Part shown: positions 7,931-17,000 of the stretch, piece after piece
Numbering within the stretch: the first letter of the stretch is position 1
Layout of the letters: each line of letters begins with the position of its first letter
Assembly (NCBI GenBank): GCA_028277795.1
Contig: JANQFP010000104.1
Coordinates: 1 to 40,108, forward strand
DNA length: 40,108 nt
Reading direction: 5' to 3'
Source: Rhodospirillales bacterium
GTDB taxonomy: Bacteria; Pseudomonadota; Alphaproteobacteria; Rhodospirillales; JANQFP01
Notes under the pieces: generated by a model
What the model saw: only the letters and a program-made list of their open reading frames with translations
What the model was told of the DNA's origin: nothing
The model's database searches: none
Program-made: the position numbers and the translations under genes

Positions 7931-8284
7931 ATGGAACTTGAACGACTTCAGGAAAACGCACGCCGTGCCAGCACGTTGCTCAAGGCCATGAGCAACCAGC
8001 ACCGCCTTCTCATCCTGTGCCGCCTGGTCCAGGGCGAGAAGTGCGTCAGCGAGTTGGAGAAGATGATCGGACTGAGCCAGTCGGCTTTGTCCCAGCATCT
8101 GGCGCGGTTGCGCCGCGACGATCTGGTCAAGACCCGACGCGAGGCCCAGACCATCTATTATTCGCTGAACGGCGAGGAGGCCAACGCGGTCATCGAGACC
8201 CTTTACGACCTCTACTGCCACAGCGCCGATCCCCTGGCCAACATCCCCGAAGACCAGATCCGCAAGGCCGCCTTCGCCACCTGA
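7931..8284 (+). CDS. ArsR-family regulator, BigR/SqrR-like persulfide sensor
   Basis: This is a 117-residue winged-helix repressor. The recognition region is LEKMIGLSQSALSQHLARLR (about 42-61) and the wing is RREAQTIYYSL. C30 (in LLILCRL) and C96 (in LYDLYCH) are 66 residues apart, the same spacing as C42/C108 of Xylella BigR and C41/C107 of Rhodobacter SqrR. In those proteins the pair forms a tetrasulfide link in response to reactive sulfur and releases DNA. No metal-binding CxC motif of classical ArsR is seen; C38 is additional. The divergent neighbour is tusA-like, and an AT-rich dyad lies upstream. I infer control of sulfur-handling genes, probably including itself. It converges on the hydrolase at 8442 across a long palindrome. 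Confidence 0.87.
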   Translation: MELERLQENARRASTLLKAMSNQHRLLILCRLVQGEKCVSELEKMIGLSQSALSQHLARLRRDDLVKTRREAQTIYYSLNGEEANAVIETLYDLYCHSADPLANIPEDQIRKAAFAT

Positions 8285-8328
8285 CCGCCGCGCGGCCGGC
8301 GGGCGGCCGGGTACACTTCGTGGCCATG

Positions 8329-8443
8329 AAACGCCGAGGTCGCGGAGGTTTCGCTGAGAACGCGGAGGAGAAGGACTGCGCCGCGTAGCGGCGCGGGATC
8401 TATTCTCTGCGCCCTCGGCGAAACCTCTGCGTTCACTGCGTTT
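8329..8443. repeat. Long palindromic intergenic element, copy 1
   Basis: Two imperfect arms of about 45 bases (8329-8373 and 8399-8443) are inverted copies. They share AAACGC, GAGGTTTCGC and CGC-GAG-type blocks around a GC-rich centre (8377-8396) of two arms flanking GTAGC. The centre is nearly identical to that of the element at 38982-39097. It fills the gap between two converging genes and runs into the stop codon of the hydrolase gene at 8442. As RNA it would form a very long stem in either direction, so it may stop transcription from both sides. Confidence 0.8.
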
Positions 8444-9488
8444 ACATTTCAGCACCTTCCGGGGCGGCCTGACGGAACAGGTCGACGCCGTCGGCGGTGC
8501 GGGTGCGGCCGATGTATCCCTCCCCCATCAGGAAATGCAGGTGCGCCAGGCTTTCGCCGATGGCGAAAAAGAGCTGATGGCTATCCAGCTCGCGCTTGAA
8601 CAGGTGCTTGAGGATGTCGATGCCGGTGCACGGACGGGCGCACGCCGCCGCCGTGTCGGCCAAGCGGGCGTCGTGATGGTGGGCGAGCTGCTCGAGCCGT
8701 GGGTGCAGGCCGGTGAACGGCTGGTCGTGGCTGGGCAGGACCACCGTGTCGGCGGGCAGCCGCTGGAACTTGGGCAGGCTGTCCAGGTAGAGCCGCAGCG
8801 GGTTGGCCTCGGGCTCCTGGGGCCACACGCTGATGTTGGGGCTGATCCGCGGCAGCACCTGGTCGCCGGAGATGAGCACCCCGATCTCCGGGCAGTACAG
8901 GCACCCGTGCTCGGGCGAGTGGCCGGTGCCCACCATGACCCGCCAGCCGCGGCCGCCGATGGGGATCACGTCGCCCTCGGCGATGCGCCGGAAGGCTCCG
9001 GGAATGGGCGAGATGCGCCGCGGGTAGGCCCGCTTGCGCTCGTCCACCTTCTCCAGCAACACGTCGTCGAAGCCGGCGGCCCGGTAGAAGCGGCGGAAGT
9101 CCTCCAGCCCGGCGGCCCCGTCGTCCAGCTTGAGCATGCGCCCGAAGGCCCATTCGCCCAGGGGCATCCACAGCTCGACGCCGAACCGCTCGGTGAGCCA
9201 GCCGGCCAGGCCCACGTGATCGGGATGGAAGTGGGTGACGATCACCCGGTTGACGGGGCGGTCGGCGAAGTGGCGGGCGAAGATGATCTCCCACGCCGCC
9301 TTGACCTCGTCGCGGTTGATGCCGGTATCGACGATGGTCCAGCCGTCGCCGTCCTCCAGCAGCCACAGGTTGATGTGGTCGAGCTGGAACGGCAGCGGCA
9401 TGCGCAGCCAGTGCACGCCGGGCGCCACCTCGCGGGTCTCGCCGGGCTCCGGCTTGCCCTCCAACACGTACCGAATCTGCTCCGCCAC
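8442..9488 (-). CDS. Metallo-beta-lactamase-fold hydrolase
   Basis: A 348-residue protein. The zinc-binding signature THFHPDHVG (HxHxDH) is followed by GTGHSPEHGCL, SGDQVLP and PSHDQPF, which supply the remaining His and Asp ligands of a two-metal site. The C-terminal 80 residues (TGIDILKHLFKRELDSHQLFF and AHLHFL) look like the helical tail of LACTB2-like hydrolases. No signal peptide is seen, so it is probably cytoplasmic. The substrate may be a thioester, glutathione adduct, lactone or nucleic acid end; sequence alone does not decide. The start chosen is GTG 9488, which has AGGGA seven bases upstream; GTG 9515 would add nine residues. It faces the ArsR-type gene tail to tail. Confidence 0.85.
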   Translation of the reverse strand: MAEQIRYVLEGKPEPGETREVAPGVHWLRMPLPFQLDHINLWLLEDGDGWTIVDTGINRDEVKAAWEIIFARHFADRPVNRVIVTHFHPDHVGLAGWLTERFGVELWMPLGEWAFGRMLKLDDGAAGLEDFRRFYRAAGFDDVLLEKVDERKRAYPRRISPIPGAFRRIAEGDVIPIGGRGWRVMVGTGHSPEHGCLYCPEIGVLISGDQVLPRISPNISVWPQEPEANPLRLYLDSLPKFQRLPADTVVLPSHDQPFTGLHPRLEQLAHHHDARLADTAAACARPCTGIDILKHLFKRELDSHQLFFAIGESLAHLHFLMGEGYIGRTRTADGVDLFRQAAPEGAEM

Positions 9489-9575
9489 GGCCGTTTCCCT
9501 CACCCCATTTTGCACTGCACAACATAGGGAGCCGGCGGCGGCGCCACAAGCGATGGCTGATGCGGGGCCGCGGGA

Positions 9576-9776
9576 TTACCTGTCGTCCAGGACCTCACGC
9601 AGGTCCCGGCGCGGCGCGTAGAGCTGGTCCGGCAGGTCGAGCACCACCGGCATGCTCTCGTCGTTGACCATCCGGTCATGGCGCGGCTCGCGGGCCAGCT
9701 CGCGGTACGCCTTCTTGAAGTCGGCGGCACCGGCGTCGCGGGACACGCCCAGGGTTTCGTAGGGGTCGGCCGTCAT
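9576..9776 (-). CDS. Short degenerate J-domain protein
   Basis: This 66-residue product begins DPYETLGVSRDAG followed by FKKAYRELARE, a clear helix I and helix II of a DnaJ J-domain. Where the loop should read HPDR it reads RHDR, so the proline of the HPD motif needed to stimulate DnaK ATPase is missing. After that, helices III and IV are replaced by MPVVLDLPDQLYAPRRDLREVLDD, which resembles nothing I know. It starts seven bases after the CbpA-like gene, with GAGG overlapping that stop codon, so translation looks real. It could be a decaying duplicate of its neighbour or a small partner or competitor of it. Confidence 0.65.
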   Translation of the reverse strand: MTADPYETLGVSRDAGAADFKKAYRELAREPRHDRMVNDESMPVVLDLPDQLYAPRRDLREVLDDR

Positions 9777-9783
9777 CGCCGCC

Positions 9784-10647
9784 TCACTGGCCGCCGGTCT
9801 CCCGGCCGCGCACCCGGTAGGGGTGCTTGGCCCCCCACTTGCGGACGAAGGCCGCGAGGTCCTTGTCCGGTTTCGGCGGCAGCACGACCTTCAGGGTCAC
9901 GTACTGGTCGCCGCGCCCGCCGTTGCGCTGGGCCAGGCCCTTGCCGCGCAGGCGCAGCACGGTGCCGCTGTTGGCCCCTTCGGGCACGGTCACGGTGACC
10001 GGGCCGTCGATGGTCGGCGCCTCGATGCGCCCGCCCAGCACCGCCTCGGGCAGGGTGACCGGGACCTCCACGTGAACGTCCGCCCCCTTGCGGACGAACA
10101 GGGGATGGGGCGCCACCCGCACCTCCACCAACGCGTCGCCGGCGTCGCCGCCGCCGATGCCCGCCGTGCCCTGCCCCTTCAGCCGCAGGGTCTGGCCGTC
10201 CTCGGTGCCGGCCGGCACCCGCACCTCCAGGGTGCGGCCGTCGGTGAGCGCGATCCGTTTCACGATTCCGTGGGCGGCCTCCAGGAAGTCCGCGTCCACG
10301 GCATAGGAGATGTCGGCGCCGCGCACCTTGATGGTCGCCCCCTTGCCGCGTTGCCGGCGGACGTCGGGTTTGAAGGGACCGCGGCCGGGGCCGCGGCCAC
10401 GGCTCCAGGTGCCGCGCCGGACGCGGGTGCCGTTGGCGTCGATGTCGCCGCTGTCGAAGGCGGCACGGGTCTCGGGATCGGACAGCAGGGCGTAGGCGGC
10501 GGCCAGGTCCTTGAAATCGTCCTCGGCCCAGCGGCTCCCCGGGTTGTTGTCGGGGTGCAGCTCGCGCGCCCGGGTGCGGTAGGCCCGCTTGATCTCCTGC
10601 TGGCTGGCGCGGCGGCGGACGCCCAGGATGTCGTAGGGGTCCTTCAT
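9784..10647 (-). CDS. CbpA-like J-domain co-chaperone (DnaJ class II)
   Basis: This 287-residue protein has an N-terminal J-domain (residues 3-67) with an intact HPD motif in ARELHPDNNPG and the closing FKDLAAAYALLSDPETRAAFD. A Gly/Arg-rich linker (about 75-100) follows, then two client-binding beta domains of the DnaJ C-terminal type (about 105-270) with VRVPAGTEDGQTLRLKGQG and the second copy VTVPEGANSGTVLRLRGKG. The CxxCxGxG zinc finger is absent, which places it with CbpA/DjlA-type class II proteins. It would deliver substrates to DnaK in the cytoplasm. It lies 20 bases after the lipoprotein gene and just before the mini J-domain gene, probably as one transcript. Confidence 0.92.
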   Translation of the reverse strand: MKDPYDILGVRRRASQQEIKRAYRTRARELHPDNNPGSRWAEDDFKDLAAAYALLSDPETRAAFDSGDIDANGTRVRRGTWSRGRGPGRGPFKPDVRRQRGKGATIKVRGADISYAVDADFLEAAHGIVKRIALTDGRTLEVRVPAGTEDGQTLRLKGQGTAGIGGGDAGDALVEVRVAPHPLFVRKGADVHVEVPVTLPEAVLGGRIEAPTIDGPVTVTVPEGANSGTVLRLRGKGLAQRNGGRGDQYVTLKVVLPPKPDKDLAAFVRKWGAKHPYRVRGRETGGQ

Positions 10648-10667
10648 TCAGCGCCGGCCCGCCGTCG

Positions 10668-11165
10668 TCACTGCACGATGCGCCAGACGCCGCCGGGCTC
10701 GCGGCAGGCGCGGCCGATGGCTTTCTCGTTGCGGCCGTCGATGGTGACCACGGTCTCGTACTCGCGGCAGTCCTGGCCTTTGGCGTTCTGGTAGGTGCGC
10801 GTCGGCGTGGTGGCGCCGGCGTGGCCGCTGTCCGGGTTGCGCCAGGAGGAGGTCTCGCCGGTGCGGTTGTACTCCAGCGCGTTCTGGGCGCTGCGCTGGG
10901 CGTAGGCCTGGTCGGCCTTGTCCAGCGAGCGGCCGATCTCGCCGCCGAAATAGGCGCCGGCCAGGGTGCCGACGGCAACGGCGGCCAGCTGCCCCGTGCC
11001 GCTGCCGAACTGGGCGCCCCCATAGGCGCCGAGGGCGGCCCCGCCCAGGGTGCCGATGAGTTCCTTGTTGATCACGGGCTGCTGGCCCTGGTTGGCGCAG
11101 GCGGCCACGGCGAGTGCGACGGCCACCGGGACGGCGATGCGTTTGACGGTCATCATGGTCGGCAC
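10668..11165 (-). CDS. Glycine-zipper surface lipoprotein (RT0821/17-kDa antigen-like)
   Basis: A 165-residue exported protein. A short hydrophobic signal (residues 8-22) ends LAVAAC, a lipobox that would be cleaved and lipidated at Cys. A glycine-zipper segment [21 protein letters not shown] and [16 protein letters not shown] follows (about 40-82). The C-terminal domain has [22 protein letters not shown] and ends [15 protein letters not shown], the pattern of the RT0821/Lpp0805 surface-protein family. It would sit in the cell envelope, where related proteins are suspected to have structural roles. Several Met codons occur in the first six residues, so the exact start is uncertain. It is divergent from pdxH. 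Confidence 0.85.
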   Translation of the reverse strand: MPTMMTVKRIAVPVAVALAVAACANQGQQPVINKELIGTLGGAALGAYGGAQFGSGTGQLAAVAVGTLAGAYFGGEIGRSLDKADQAYAQRSAQNALEYNRTGETSSWRNPDSGHAGATTPTRTYQNAKGQDCREYETVVTIDGRNEKAIGRACREPGGVWRIVQ

Positions 11166-11284
11166 CTCCGATCGATGGGCCCTGTACTCTTAAGATAATC
11201 CAGACTCCGCGCCCGGCCAATGGCCGCCGCGCCGGCCGCCGGAGGGGTTGCCAAACCGGTTGCGACCGGGTACCGGGAGGGGCC

Positions 11285-11878
11285 ATGACCGAGAAGACGA
11301 CCCGCCAGGACCCCATCGCCCTGTTCGGCGAATGGATGGCCGAGGCCGAGCATTCGGAGTCGACGGACGCCAACGCCGCCGCCTTGGCCACCGCCGACGC
11401 CGACGGCGCGCCCTCGGTGCGCATGGTCCTGATCAAGGGCTTCGACGAGGACGGGTTCGTCTTCTACACCAACGCCGAAAGCCGCAAGGGGGTCGAGCTG
11501 GCGGCCAACCCGCGGGCGGCCCTGTGCGTCTACTGGAAGTCCCTCGGCCGGCAGGTGCGCATCGAGGGCCCGGTGGAGCCGGTGGGCGACGAGGAGGCCG
11601 ACGCCTATTTCGCCTCCCGCCCGCGGGCCAGCCAGATCGGCGCCTGGGCGTCGGCCCAGTCGCGCCCCCTGCACGGCCGGTTCGAGCTCGAGCGCAAGGT
11701 GGCGGAGGTCACCACCCGCTACGGCTTCGGCACGGTGCCGCGGCCCGCGTACTGGTGGGGCTACCGGGTGCGGCCGCAGATGATCGAGTTCTGGCAGGAC
11801 CGTCCCTACCGCCTGCACGACCGGGTCGTGTATCATCGCCGCGACAACGGCTGGGCCGAAGAGCGGCTGTATCCGTGA
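11285..11878 (+). CDS. pdxH: Pyridoxamine/pyridoxine 5'-phosphate oxidase
   Basis: A 197-residue FMN enzyme that makes pyridoxal 5'-phosphate from pyridoxine or pyridoxamine 5'-phosphate. Family blocks are in order: [21 protein letters not shown] (FMN binding), [41 protein letters not shown], and the C-terminal PDXPH_C piece [17 protein letters not shown] with final RLYP. The length is slightly short of the 210-220 common in enterobacteria, with a trimmed N-terminus. GGGAGGGG lies directly before the ATG. The stop overlaps the GTG of the transporter gene downstream (GTGA), so the two are co-translated, an association with no obvious metabolic reason. Confidence 0.96.
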   Translation: MTEKTTRQDPIALFGEWMAEAEHSESTDANAAALATADADGAPSVRMVLIKGFDEDGFVFYTNAESRKGVELAANPRAALCVYWKSLGRQVRIEGPVEPVGDEEADAYFASRPRASQIGAWASAQSRPLHGRFELERKVAEVTTRYGFGTVPRPAYWWGYRVRPQMIEFWQDRPYRLHDRVVYHRRDNGWAEERLYP

Positions 11879-12861
11879 CCACGTCCAACGAAGCCCCCGC
11901 GGCGGTCGATCCCGCCCTGCCGCCGGAGCGGGCGGGGCGGCTGATGCGCGCCGCAACCTATGCGTCGGTCGGCGTCGCCTCGGTGCTGGTCGCCGCCAAG
12001 TTCGGCGCCTGGGTGACGACCGACGCCGTCAGCATGCTGTCCACCCTCATCGATTCCCTGCTCGACGCGGCGGCGTCCCTGATCAGCCTTCTGGCCGTCC
12101 GTCAGGCCCTGGTGCCGCCGGACCGGGAGCACCGCTTCGGCCACGGCAAGGCCGAGCCCCTGGCATCCCTCGCCCAGTCGGCATTCATCCTGGGCTCCGC
12201 CGCCTTCCTGCTCATCGAGGCGGCCGAACGCCTGACCCATCCCCGACCCGTGCCCCATTCCGACGTGGGCATCGCGGTCATGGGGCTGGCCATCGTCCTC
12301 ACCCTGGGGCTGGTCGGGTTCCAGCGCTACGTGGTGCGGCGCACGGGCTCGGTGGCCATCGGTGCCGATTCGCTCCACTACCAGGTGGACCTGCTGGTCA
12401 ACCTCAGCGTCATCGTCTCCCTGGTTCTGACGGCGCGCTTGGGCTGGCTGCTCGCCGATCCCCTGTTCGCCCTCGCCATCGCCGCCTACATCATCTACGG
12501 CGCCTGGCGCCTGGGGCGGGAGGCCATGGACCTGGTCATGGACCGCGAGCTGCCCGACGACGAGCGCCAGCGCATCCGGAACCTGGCCCTGGCCCACCCG
12601 CGGGTGCTGTCCCTGCACGACCTGAGGACCCGCCGATCGGGCCCCAACGTGTTCATCCAGATGCACCTGGAGATGCGCGCCGACATCACCCTGCGCGAGG
12701 CCCACGAGATCGCCGAAGAGGTCATGTACGACATCGAGACGGCGTTCCCCGGCGCCGAGGTCCTGATCCACGAGGACCCGGCGGGGGTGCCCGAGCGCCG
12801 GGTGGTGTTCGAAGAGGGCCGCGGCGGCCGACGCAAGGTGGTGACGGACGCCGACGGCTGA
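11875..12861 (+). CDS. fieF: Cation-diffusion-facilitator metal exporter (FieF-like)
   Basis: A 328-residue CDF transporter with six membrane helices. The metal site pattern of zinc/iron types is visible: Asp-x3-Asp in TM2 ([14 protein letters not shown]) and His-x3-Asp in TM5 ([12 protein letters not shown]). Between TM2 and TM3 is the signature [17 protein letters not shown]. The cytoplasmic C-terminal domain includes [20 protein letters not shown] and FIQMHLEM, which form the dimer metal-sensing fold. It should export Zn(II) or Fe(II) in exchange for protons; the precise metal is inferred. The GTG at 11875 overlaps the pdxH stop; ATG 11944 is a fallback start that would remove the N-terminal tail. 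Confidence 0.9.
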   Translation: MTTSNEAPAAVDPALPPERAGRLMRAATYASVGVASVLVAAKFGAWVTTDAVSMLSTLIDSLLDAAASLISLLAVRQALVPPDREHRFGHGKAEPLASLAQSAFILGSAAFLLIEAAERLTHPRPVPHSDVGIAVMGLAIVLTLGLVGFQRYVVRRTGSVAIGADSLHYQVDLLVNLSVIVSLVLTARLGWLLADPLFALAIAAYIIYGAWRLGREAMDLVMDRELPDDERQRIRNLALAHPRVLSLHDLRTRRSGPNVFIQMHLEMRADITLREAHEIAEEVMYDIETAFPGAEVLIHEDPAGVPERRVVFEEGRGGRRKVVTDADG

Positions 12862-12917
12862 GCCGGCGGCGGTTTTAGCCCGCATAGGGGGCCGGCGAAA
12901 AACGCATATCGAAATTA

Positions 12918-12950
12918 CCTAAATTAGTATTATCTAATATACAGCGTTTC
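12918..12950 (+). promoter_or_regulatory. AT-rich promoter region with small dyad before RND system 2
   Basis: The gap between the metal exporter and the second RND operon turns AT-rich from about 12905. ATTAG (12923-12927) and CTAAT (12934-12938) form an inverted repeat around TATTAT, and several TA-rich hexamers could serve as a -10 element. No regulator gene is adjacent, so which protein would bind is unknown. The short arms make chance formation possible. Confidence 0.4.
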
Positions 12951-12969
12951 CGTGACCAAGGTGACCGCC

Positions 12970-13992
12970 ATGCCGGCCAGCCATCGTCCAATCGCCGCCC
13001 GCCGCCGCGCGCTGCTGCGCGTGCCGCTGGCCCTGGGCCTGTGGGCGGCCCTGACGGCGGCCGCCGCGGCCGAGCCGTTCACCGTCGCCGAAGTGGACGT
13101 CGAAGACCGGAAGGCGGTGTTCGCCACGGTCGAGACGGTCGACGTGACCGCGGCCCGCACCCGCATCGGCGGCACGGTCGACAAGCTGTCGGTGGACGAG
13201 GGCAGTCAGGTGACCGCCGGCCAAGTGGTGGCCCACGTGGCGGACCCGAAGCTGCGCCTGCGCCGCAAGTCGGTGGAGGCCCGCATCCAGGCGCTGGAGT
13301 CCCAGAAGAAGCTGGCGGAAACGGCGCTGGCCCGGGTGCGCAAGCTGCACGCCAGCGGCACCGTGGCCAAGGCCCGCCTCGACGTGGCCGAGACCGACCT
13401 GGAGGTGGTCACCCGCGACCTCGCCGCCGTGGCCGCCGAGCGCCAGGTAGTTGTCCAGCAGCAGGCCGAAGGGGCGGTGGTCGCCCCGGCCGCCGGCCGC
13501 GTGCTCAAGGTCCACCTGACCAAGGGCGCCGTGGTCCTGCCCGGCGAGACGGTGGCCACCATCACCGCCAAGGGCTTCGTCCTGCGCATGTACCTGCCGG
13601 AACGGCACGCCCGGTTCCTGAACACCGGCGACGAGGTGCTGGTGGGCACGCCCGGCCTGACGGCGGACGGCGGCGCCTCGGAGACGCGGACCGGCCGGGT
13701 GCGCCAGGTCTACCCGGAGATGGCCCAGGGCCGGGTGGTGGCGGACGTGGACGTGGACGGCCTCGGCGACTTCTTCGTCGGCGAGCGGGTGCCGGTGTAC
13801 GTGGCCACCGGCCGCAGGACCACCATGGTGGTGCCCGAGACCTATCTGTTCCGGCGCTACGGCCTCACCTACGTGCGCCTGGACGACGGCGCCGAGGTGG
13901 TGGTGCAGCCCGGCCAGCCGGCGCCCGGCGGGGTGGAGATCCTGTCCGGCCTCAGGCCCGGTGACGTGCTGGTGCCGCCGCCGGCGCCGTGA
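12970..13992 (+). CDS. RND efflux periplasmic adaptor, system 2
   Basis: A 340-residue membrane fusion protein. An Arg-rich start (RRRALLRVPLALGLW) leads into a hydrophobic signal ending AAAAAEPF. A lipoyl half (RIGGTVDKLSVDEGSQVTAGQVVAHV), a short alpha-hairpin (about 85-150), the second lipoyl half (GAVVAPAAGRVLKVHLTKGAVVLPGE), a beta-barrel, and a membrane-proximal part ending LSGLRPGDVLV follow. It is distant from the system 1 adaptor. ATG 12970 is chosen because AAGGTGA lies five bases upstream; GTG 12952 lacks such a site. It is followed after 13 bases by its pump gene. Confidence 0.9.
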   Translation: MPASHRPIAARRRALLRVPLALGLWAALTAAAAAEPFTVAEVDVEDRKAVFATVETVDVTAARTRIGGTVDKLSVDEGSQVTAGQVVAHVADPKLRLRRKSVEARIQALESQKKLAETALARVRKLHASGTVAKARLDVAETDLEVVTRDLAAVAAERQVVVQQQAEGAVVAPAAGRVLKVHLTKGAVVLPGETVATITAKGFVLRMYLPERHARFLNTGDEVLVGTPGLTADGGASETRTGRVRQVYPEMAQGRVVADVDVDGLGDFFVGERVPVYVATGRRTTMVVPETYLFRRYGLTYVRLDDGAEVVVQPGQPAPGGVEILSGLRPGDVLVPPPAP

Positions 13993-14005
13993 CGGGATCG
14001 TTCCC

Positions 14006-17000
14006 ATGAAGCTCGGCATCTCCGGGGTGCTCACCCGCACCTTCATCGACTCGCCCCTGACGCCGCTGATCCTGATGGCGGCCTTCGCCGTCGGCATCGT
14101 CGCCCTGGCGGTCTTGCCGCGCGAGGAGGAGCCCCAGATCAGCGTGCCGCTGGTCGATATCCTGGTCACCGCCGACGGCCTCAAGGCGGCCGACGCGGTG
14201 GAGCTGGTGACCGAGCCCCTGGAGGACGTGGTCAACGGCATCGACGCCGTCGAGCACGTCTATTCCCTGAGCGAGGACGACCGGGTCATGGTCACCGCCC
14301 GGTTCGAGGTGGGCACCGACCAGGACGTGGCCATCCTCCGCGTCCACGACGAGATCCGCGCCAACCTGCACCGCCTGCCCATCGGCATCCCCGAGCCCCA
14401 CATCGTCGGCCGCGGCATCAACGACGTGCCGATCCTCACCCTCACTTTGTCGCCCGAGGCCCGCCACCGGGACCGGTGGACCGACAACGCGCTCTACGAC
14501 ATCGCCGAGGAGCTGCTGTTCGAGCTGGTCAAGGTGGACGACGTGGGCTTCACCTTCCTGGTCGGCGGCCGGCCCGACCAGATCCGCGTCGAGCCCGATC
14601 CGGAGCGCCTGTCCCTTTACGGCGTCACCCTGGGCCAGCTCGTCGACAAGGTGCGCAGCGCCAACCGGTCGTTCCTGGTCGGCAAGGTGCGCGAGGCGGA
14701 CCGGGCCCTGCCGGTGGCCGCCGGCCAGACCCTGCAGGGCGTTCCCGACATCGGGCTGCTGCTCATCACCACCCGCGATGGCCGCCCGGTCTACGTCAAG
14801 GACGTGGCCCGCGTGGTCATCGGCGCCAAGCCCGACGAGCACCGGGTCTGGCACCTGGCGCCCGACGGAGCCGGCGGCTTCGACCGCCGCCCCGCCGTCA
14901 CCCTGGCGCTGGCCAAGCGCAAGGGGGCCAACGCGGTGGTCGTCGCCGAGGAGGTGCTGGCCACCCTGGAGACGGTGAAAGGCCGCCTGGTGCCGCCCGA
15001 GGTCGCGGTGACGGTGACCCGCAACTACGGCGAGACGGCGCTGGAGAAGTCGGACGAGCTCCTGTTCCACCTGCTGCTGGCCACCGTGTCCATCGTCGCG
15101 CTGATCGCCTTCACCCTCGGCTGGCGCGAGGGCGTGGTGGTCATGGTGGTGATCCCGGCCACCATCCTGCTCACCCTGTTCGCCTCCTGGATGATGGGCT
15201 ACACCCTCAACCGGGTGAGCCTGTTCGCGCTCATCTTCTCCATCGGCATCCTGGTGGACGACGCCATCGTGGTGGTCGAGAACGCGGTCCGCCACTGGCG
15301 CATGGAGGGCACCGACGACCCGGTGGGCGCCACCGTGCGCGCCGTCGCCGAGGTCGGCAATCCCACCATCATCGCCACGCTGACCATCATCGCCGCCCTG
15401 CTGCCGATGATGTTCGTCTCCGGGCTCATGGGGCCGTACATGAGCCCCATCCCGGCCAACGCGTCGGCGGCCATGCTGTTCTCGTTCTTCGTCGCCGTCA
15501 TCGTCACGCCATGGATGCTGTGCCAGGTGGCCTGCCGCGGCGCCGACCTGCCGGCTCCGGGAACCCAGCCGGCCCACGACAATGGCCACGCCGCCAGCGG
15601 CGCCCTGGCCCGGTTCTACCGCTGGGTGGCCCGGCCCCTGCTGGTCGGACGGTGGCGGTCGTGGGTGTTCCTGGCCGCCGTCGGCCTGGCGACCGTAGTC
15701 GCGGTCCTGCCCTTCGTCACCCGGGACGTCACCGTCAAGCTGCTGCCCTTCGACAACAAGTCCGAGATCCAGGTGGTGGTGGACCTCCCCGACGGGGCCA
15801 GCCTGGAGGCCACCGAGCGGCTTCTGATGGCGGCCGCCGACCGGCTCGCGGACCTGCCCGAGCTGGTCCACGCCCAGGCCTACGCCGGCACCGCCATGCC
15901 CTTCAACTTCAACGGCCTGGTGCGCCACTACTACCTGCGCGACCAGCCCTGGCAGGGCGACCTGCAGGTCAACCTGACGGCCAAGGGCGAGCGCGACCGC
16001 ACCAGCCACGCCATCGCGCTCGACATCCGCCAGCGCCTGGCCGACCTGCCGCGGCCCGACGGCACCGCGCTGAAGGTGGTCGAGGTGCCGCCCGGGCCGC
16101 CGGTCCTGAGCACCCTGCTGGCCGAGGTCTACGGACCCGACGAGGCCACCCGCCGGGCCGCCGCGGCGCGGGTGCGGCAGGCCTTCGAGGCGGTGGACTT
16201 CGTCGTCGATGTGGACGACTCCCTGGGCGAGCCGCCGGAGCGCCTGCGCCTGTCCATCGACCAGGAGAACCTGGAGTACCACGGCGTCCACGAGCGCGAC
16301 GTCTACGACACCCTGCGGGCGCTTCTCGGCGGCATCAGCGTCGGCTACTCCCACCGCGGCCATGGGGTGAACCCCATCGAGATCGCCGTCCGATTGCCCA
16401 AGGAACGGTTAGCCATCGGAGAACATCTGCTGAGCACGCCCATCCCGGCGCCCGGCGAGGCGGCCGACACCGGCGCCGTGGTCGAGTTGGGCGACGTGGT
16501 GACGGTGCACCGCGAACGGGCCTCCCATCCCCTGTTCCGCCGCAACGGCCGCCACGCCGAGCTGGTCATGGGCGAGCCTTCGGGGCGGTTCAACGCACCG
16601 GTCTACGCCATGCTGGCGGTGGAGGACGAACTGGCCGCCATGGACTGGGGGCCGTCGGGCCCGCCCGAGGTGCGCTACCACGGCCAGCCGGTGGACGAAT
16701 CCGAGACCACGGTTTTGTGGGACGGGGAGTGGGAGATCACCTACATCACCTTCCGCGACATGGGCATCGCGTTCGCCTTCGCCCTGTTGGCCATCTACCT
16801 GCTGGTGGTCGGCCAGTTCGGCAGCTTCCGCCTGCCGCTGGTGATCCTGACCCCGGTGCCGCTGACACTGATCGGCATCGTCTTCGGCCACTGGCTGTTC
16901 GACGCCCCGTTCAGCGCCACCTCCATGATCGGCTTCATCGCGCTGGCCGGGATCATCGTGCGCAACTCCATCCTGCTGGTGGACTTCATCCGCCACGGCC

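Noticed and set aside
13952-16363. Long minus-strand frame opposite RND system 2
   Set aside because: Same antisense pattern, no motif, and fully inside a recognised transporter gene.
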